The notes under the pieces: model-generated
Database searches by the model: none
Seen by the model: the letters and a program-made list of their open reading frames with translations, nothing else
What the model was told of the DNA's origin: nothing
Assembly (NCBI RefSeq): GCF_000828895.1
Contig: NZ_AP014568.1
Span: 1,805,858 to 1,869,857, forward strand
Length of the DNA: 64,000 nt
Direction of reading: 5' to 3'
Origin: Serpentinimonas raichei
GTDB taxonomy: Bacteria > Pseudomonadota > Gammaproteobacteria > Burkholderiales > Burkholderiaceae_C
Translations under genes and position numbers: made by a program
Shown: one piece after another, positions 60,948-64,000 of the stretch
Numbering within the stretch: the stretch's first letter is position 1
How the letters are laid out: each line of letters begins with the position of its first letter

Positions 60948-61313
60948 ATGAGCAAAAGCACCACCAAGTCGGCCAGCAAAGCCGCCCTGCCAGCGCCCGC
61001 CACCCTGCCCACAGCGCCGCCAGCGGACTTGATCCCAGCCCCCACCGAACCGATCTCGGCGCACCGCGCCCAGCACCAGCGCGTCATAAGCAACCGCTTG
61101 CGCCGCATCGAAGGCCAGGTGCGCGCCTTGGTGCATATGATCGACGAAGGCCGCCCCTGCGAAGACATCGCGCAGCAAATGGCCGCTGCCCGCAAGGCAC
61201 TCGACAAAGCCTTTTACCGCATGATGGCCTGCTCCATGATGGAGGCCGTCGGCGGCTCGGACGCCGAAAACGACCTCGAACGCTCCACCCGCATCCTGGA
61301 AAAATACGCCTGA
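60948..61313 (+). CDS. CsoR/FrmR-family (DUF156) transcriptional regulator, atypical ligands
   Basis: The 121-residue protein has a low-complexity N-terminal 38 residues and then the helical DUF156 core (HQRVISNRLRRIEGQVRAL). The first sensor Cys is Cys71. The usual His 25 residues later is Ser96, and the usual Cys/His four further on is Ala100; a Cys occurs at 95 instead. So it should not sense Cu, Ni or formaldehyde in the standard way. No target gene for such a regulator stands next to it. Confidence 0.85.
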   Translation: MSKSTTKSASKAALPAPATLPTAPPADLIPAPTEPISAHRAQHQRVISNRLRRIEGQVRALVHMIDEGRPCEDIAQQMAAARKALDKAFYRMMACSMMEAVGGSDAENDLERSTRILEKYA

Positions 61314-61374
61314 GCGGCTATCGGCCAGCCCGTGCACGCTGATGCGGCCCGATTGCGCTCCTAGCACCCACCCG

Positions 61375-62694
61375 ATGCAAATCTACCTCGTCGGCGGGGC
61401 CGTGCGCGACGGCCTCTTGGGCCACTACCACCTGGCGCACCGCCGCCCCGACGGCAGCGTGCACGCCGACCGCGACTGGGTGGTGGTGGGGGCCACGCCC
61501 GAGCAGATGCGGGCGCAGGGCTACTTGCCCGTGGGGCGCGACTTCCCGGTGTTCCTGCACCCGCATACGCACGAGGAATACGCGCTGGCGCGCACCGAGC
61601 GCAAGACCGCGCGCGGCTACCACGGCTTCGATTTTTACGCCGACCCGACGGTGTCTATCGAGCAAGACCTGGGACGGCGCGACCTGAGCATCAACGCCAT
61701 GGCGCTGCCCGCCGCTGCGCTCGACGCCGAGGGGCGCTTCGACCCGCACAGCCCGGCGTTGATCGACCCCTACGGCGGCCGCGCCGATTTGCAAGCCAAG
61801 GTGCTGCGCCACGTCACGCTGGCTTTTGCCGAAGACCCGGTGCGCATCTTGCGCATGGCGCGTTTTGCCGCCCGCTGGAGCGATTTTCAGATCGCGCCCG
61901 CAACCTTGGCCCTGATGCAGCAGATGGTGGCGCACGGCGAAGCCGACCACTTGGTGCCGGAGCGGGTCTGGCAGGAGCTGTCGCGCGGCCTGCTGGAGCC
62001 GCGCCCCTCGCGCCTGCTGACCGTGCTGCGCCAGTGCGGTGCGCTGCGCGTGCTGCTGCCCGAAGTCGATGCGCTCTGGGGCGTGCCACAGCGCCCCGAA
62101 CACCACCCGGAAGTCGATACCGGGGTGCACCTGGAACTGGTGCTCGACATGGCGGCGCGACTCGGGGCGGGGCTGGAAGTGCGCTACGCCTGCCTCTGCC
62201 ACGACCTCGGCAAGGGCAGCACCCCGGCCGAGCTGCTGCCGCGCCACCACGGGCACGAGCAGCGCAGCGCCAAGTTGGCGCAGGCCATCGGGCAGCGCTG
62301 GCGCGTGCCGCGCGACTGCCGCGAACTGGCCGACGTGGTGGCGCGCGAGCACGGCCATATCCACGCCAGCTTGGGGCTGGGCGCGGCGGCCACGCTGCGC
62401 CTGTTGCAGCGCTGCGATGCGCTGCGCCGCCCCGAGCGCTTCGAGCAAGTGCTGCTGGCCTGCGAGGCCGACGCGCGCGGCCGGCTCGGCCACGAGTCCA
62501 ACGCCTACCCGCAGGCGCAGCGGCTGCGGCTGGCCTTGCAGGCGGCGCTGGCGGCCGACACCGCCACGGTGGCAACGGCGCTGCAGGCGCAGCCCGGGCT
62601 GAACCCGCGCACCAGCGGCCCGCAGATCGGGCGCGCTATCGAAGCGGTGCGCGAGGCCGCCATCGAGGCGGCCTTGCTGGTGGCAACCCCCTAA
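61375..62694 (+). CDS. cca: Multifunctional CCA-adding protein
   Basis: It adds or repairs the 3' CCA of tRNA. The 439-residue protein has YLVGGAVRDGLLG (4-16), the DRDWVVVGATP motif, RRDLSINAMALP and the EDPVRILRMARFAARW segment, plus an HD domain with CHDLGKG (about 280). The ATG at 61375 gives the family start MQIYLVGG. Confidence 0.97.
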   Translation: MQIYLVGGAVRDGLLGHYHLAHRRPDGSVHADRDWVVVGATPEQMRAQGYLPVGRDFPVFLHPHTHEEYALARTERKTARGYHGFDFYADPTVSIEQDLGRRDLSINAMALPAAALDAEGRFDPHSPALIDPYGGRADLQAKVLRHVTLAFAEDPVRILRMARFAARWSDFQIAPATLALMQQMVAHGEADHLVPERVWQELSRGLLEPRPSRLLTVLRQCGALRVLLPEVDALWGVPQRPEHHPEVDTGVHLELVLDMAARLGAGLEVRYACLCHDLGKGSTPAELLPRHHGHEQRSAKLAQAIGQRWRVPRDCRELADVVAREHGHIHASLGLGAAATLRLLQRCDALRRPERFEQVLLACEADARGRLGHESNAYPQAQRLRLALQAALAADTATVATALQAQPGLNPRTSGPQIGRAIEAVREAAIEAALLVATP

Positions 62695-62721
62695 GCCGCC
62701 CACCAAGCCACCCGCAGCGCC

Positions 62722-63864
62722 TCAGAGCGTGTGCGTCCGATCCCCCACCCGCAGCCCCGAGGGCAGCCAACCCTGCTGCAACGCCGCCGGGGCCAGCGCC
62801 AACACCTTGAACAGCTCGCCCATCTCGTGTTCGTTCACCAGCCGGGCGGCGGCGGCGCGTTCGGCCAAGCCCCAGTCTGCCGCACCCTCGAACAGCCCGG
62901 CATTGATTAAAAAGCGCCCCTGGCTGGTGTAGCCCAGCACCTCCAAACCGCCCTGCTGCGCCGCCAGCGCAATGCCTGTGAAGTTCACATGCGCCGTGAT
63001 GTCTTTCAGCCCCACCTCGGCCAGCGGGTCGGCGTCGGCGCGGTGGGCGCGGTGGCACATCAGGGTGCCGCCGCTGCGCTGCGGGTGGTAGTACTCGGCC
63101 TCGGGGAAGCCGTAGTCGATGAAAAACGCCACCCCGCGCTGCCAGCGCTCGGCCAAGGTGGCGATGAAAGCCTCGGCCTGCGGGTGGATTTCGCACAGGT
63201 AGTCGTGCTCGCCAGGGATTTGCAGCGGCGGGCGCAAGTCCGTGGGGCGATCCGCCCAATCAAAGGTCTGCGCACCATGTGCCGAAGGCGGCCCCCCAGC
63301 CAACCCCACCCCGCGCTCATGCCAGACCCCGCTGCGGCGGCACAGCAACTGCACCGGCATCGCATCGAGCACCTCGTTGCCCAAGATCACCCCCTGCATC
63401 TGCGGCGGCAAGGCATCGGCCCAGGCCACGTGCGGGGCAAAGGCCGCCAGCCGCTGCTGCTGGCGCCCGCGCAGCTCGGCGGATAGCTCGACCAAGGTGT
63501 AGCGCGCCAGCGCCACCCCGTCGGCCTGCAATTGCTGCAGCACCTGCTGCGCCAGCGCCCCGCTGCCGCCGCCAAACTCCCACACCTCATCGGTGCCGCT
63601 GGCCTGCAGCGCCTGCGCCACCTGGCGCGCCAGCGTGCGGCCAAAGGCCGGTGTAAGCTCCGGCGCGGTGACGAAATCGCTGCCGCTGGCCGGCATGGCC
63701 CCAAACTTGCGCCCCGCGTGCGCGTAGTAACCCAGCCCGGGCTGGTACAGCGCCAGCGCCATGAAACGGTCAAAGGGCAGCCAACCACCAGCCGCCTGAA
63801 CTTGCTGGCGGATAATGCCGGCCAGTTGTACCGCCGAGGGCTCTGTAAAGGAATCGTTAGTCAT
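62722..63864 (-). CDS. SAM-dependent methyltransferase of MidA/NDUFAF7 family
   Basis: The 380-residue protein has PFDRFMALALYQPGLGYYA near the N-terminus, DFVTAPELTPAFGR and the SAM motif EFGGGSGALAQQVL (about 84-97), with ILGNEVLDAMPV. The mitochondrial relative NDUFAF7 methylates an Arg of complex I. The bacterial target is unknown; a complex I role fits the NDUFA9-like gene nearby only loosely. Confidence 0.9.
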   Translation of the reverse strand: MTNDSFTEPSAVQLAGIIRQQVQAAGGWLPFDRFMALALYQPGLGYYAHAGRKFGAMPASGSDFVTAPELTPAFGRTLARQVAQALQASGTDEVWEFGGGSGALAQQVLQQLQADGVALARYTLVELSAELRGRQQQRLAAFAPHVAWADALPPQMQGVILGNEVLDAMPVQLLCRRSGVWHERGVGLAGGPPSAHGAQTFDWADRPTDLRPPLQIPGEHDYLCEIHPQAEAFIATLAERWQRGVAFFIDYGFPEAEYYHPQRSGGTLMCHRAHRADADPLAEVGLKDITAHVNFTGIALAAQQGGLEVLGYTSQGRFLINAGLFEGAADWGLAERAAAARLVNEHEMGELFKVLALAPAALQQGWLPSGLRVGDRTHTL

Positions 63865-64000
63865 GAGATGCAGAAAAGCGCTGTTTGGCCGCCTGGGAAG
63901 GGGTTCTGGCGGATGTGCTGGCGGCCGCCCACCCCAACCGCCCACATCGGCCTTGGCCGATTTTCCCGCTTTTTTCGCCGACCCAAGCGGCGCCGTCGCC
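63865..64000. other. Window edge, no gene supported
   Basis: The last 136 bases lie upstream of the methyltransferase gene. Short open frames reach the edge on the plus strand, but none shows a recognisable protein start or ribosome-binding site. A following gene may begin outside the window. Confidence 0.5.

Overview
The window looks like chromosomal core DNA from a high-GC betaproteobacterium of the order Burkholderiales, most likely family Comamonadaceae. This rests on gene order: gntR-sdhCDABE-gltA-leuC-(entericidin)-leuD-leuB-asd-fimV-truA-trpF-trpB-trpA-accD on the plus strand, and rpmF-plsX-fabHDG-acpP-fabF-rpoE-rseAB-mucD-lepA-lepB-rnc-era-recO-pdxJ-acpS-nagZ on the minus strand. Both are classic Burkholderiales blocks. 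Third positions are strongly GC-biased, so nearly every gene carries long antisense shadow frames; those are left out. Species cannot be fixed from the sequence alone.

Layout. 1-5.7 kb: tail of a GntR regulator, succinate dehydrogenase with its flavinylation factor, and citrate synthase (TCA cycle). 5.8-11.7 kb: leucine biosynthesis (leuC, leuD, leuB) with an entericidin-like lipopeptide gene, a small MscS channel, a DUF2784 membrane protein and asd, which is preceded by a leader-peptide-like ORF with mutually exclusive hairpins. 11.9-19.05 kb: fimV, truA, trpF, trpB, trpA, accD. 19.05-38.9 kb (minus): envelope stress (rpoE, rseA, rseB, mucD), protein export and translation (lepB, lepA), RNA processing (rnc, era), repair (recO), cofactors (pdxJ, acpS), wall recycling (nagZ) and the complete fatty-acid start and elongation cluster with rpmF, plsX and yceD. 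39-45.3 kb: a half-length MFS protein, pdxH, folK, pcnB, a HAD phosphatase, hda and an AI-2E-family permease. 45.4-53.6 kb: purM, a two-gene toxin-antitoxin-like islet, murJ, a PHP nuclease gene, a DMT exporter, a YciO/Sua5 protein, a site-2 protease, trpS with an extra C-terminal domain, and tRNA-Ser(CGA). 53.7-64 kb: fused isobutyryl-CoA mutase icmF behind a 28-bp perfect palindrome, a folate cyclo-ligase, slt, a complex-I-associated SDR, an atypical CsoR/FrmR-family regulator, cca and a MidA-like methyltransferase.

Most of the window is ordinary housekeeping. The less ordinary signals are: two large palindromic miniature elements (43948-44115 and 50547-50730) that share a CATAG...CTATG tip and each fill the gap between two tandem genes; a REP-like inverted repeat inserted in frame in the GTPase domain of icmF; a TumE/TumA-like two-gene module with a palindrome at its promoter; the asd leader; a near-consensus heat-shock promoter in front of mucD; a recurring TAGAAT-type -10 box only 6-11 nt before start codons, which suggests leaderless mRNAs; a DUF156 regulator without the canonical metal ligands; and low-complexity insertions in Era, NagZ and TrpA. 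I did not find a clearly new multigene system. The toxin-antitoxin-like islet and the palindromic elements are the best candidates for follow-up.
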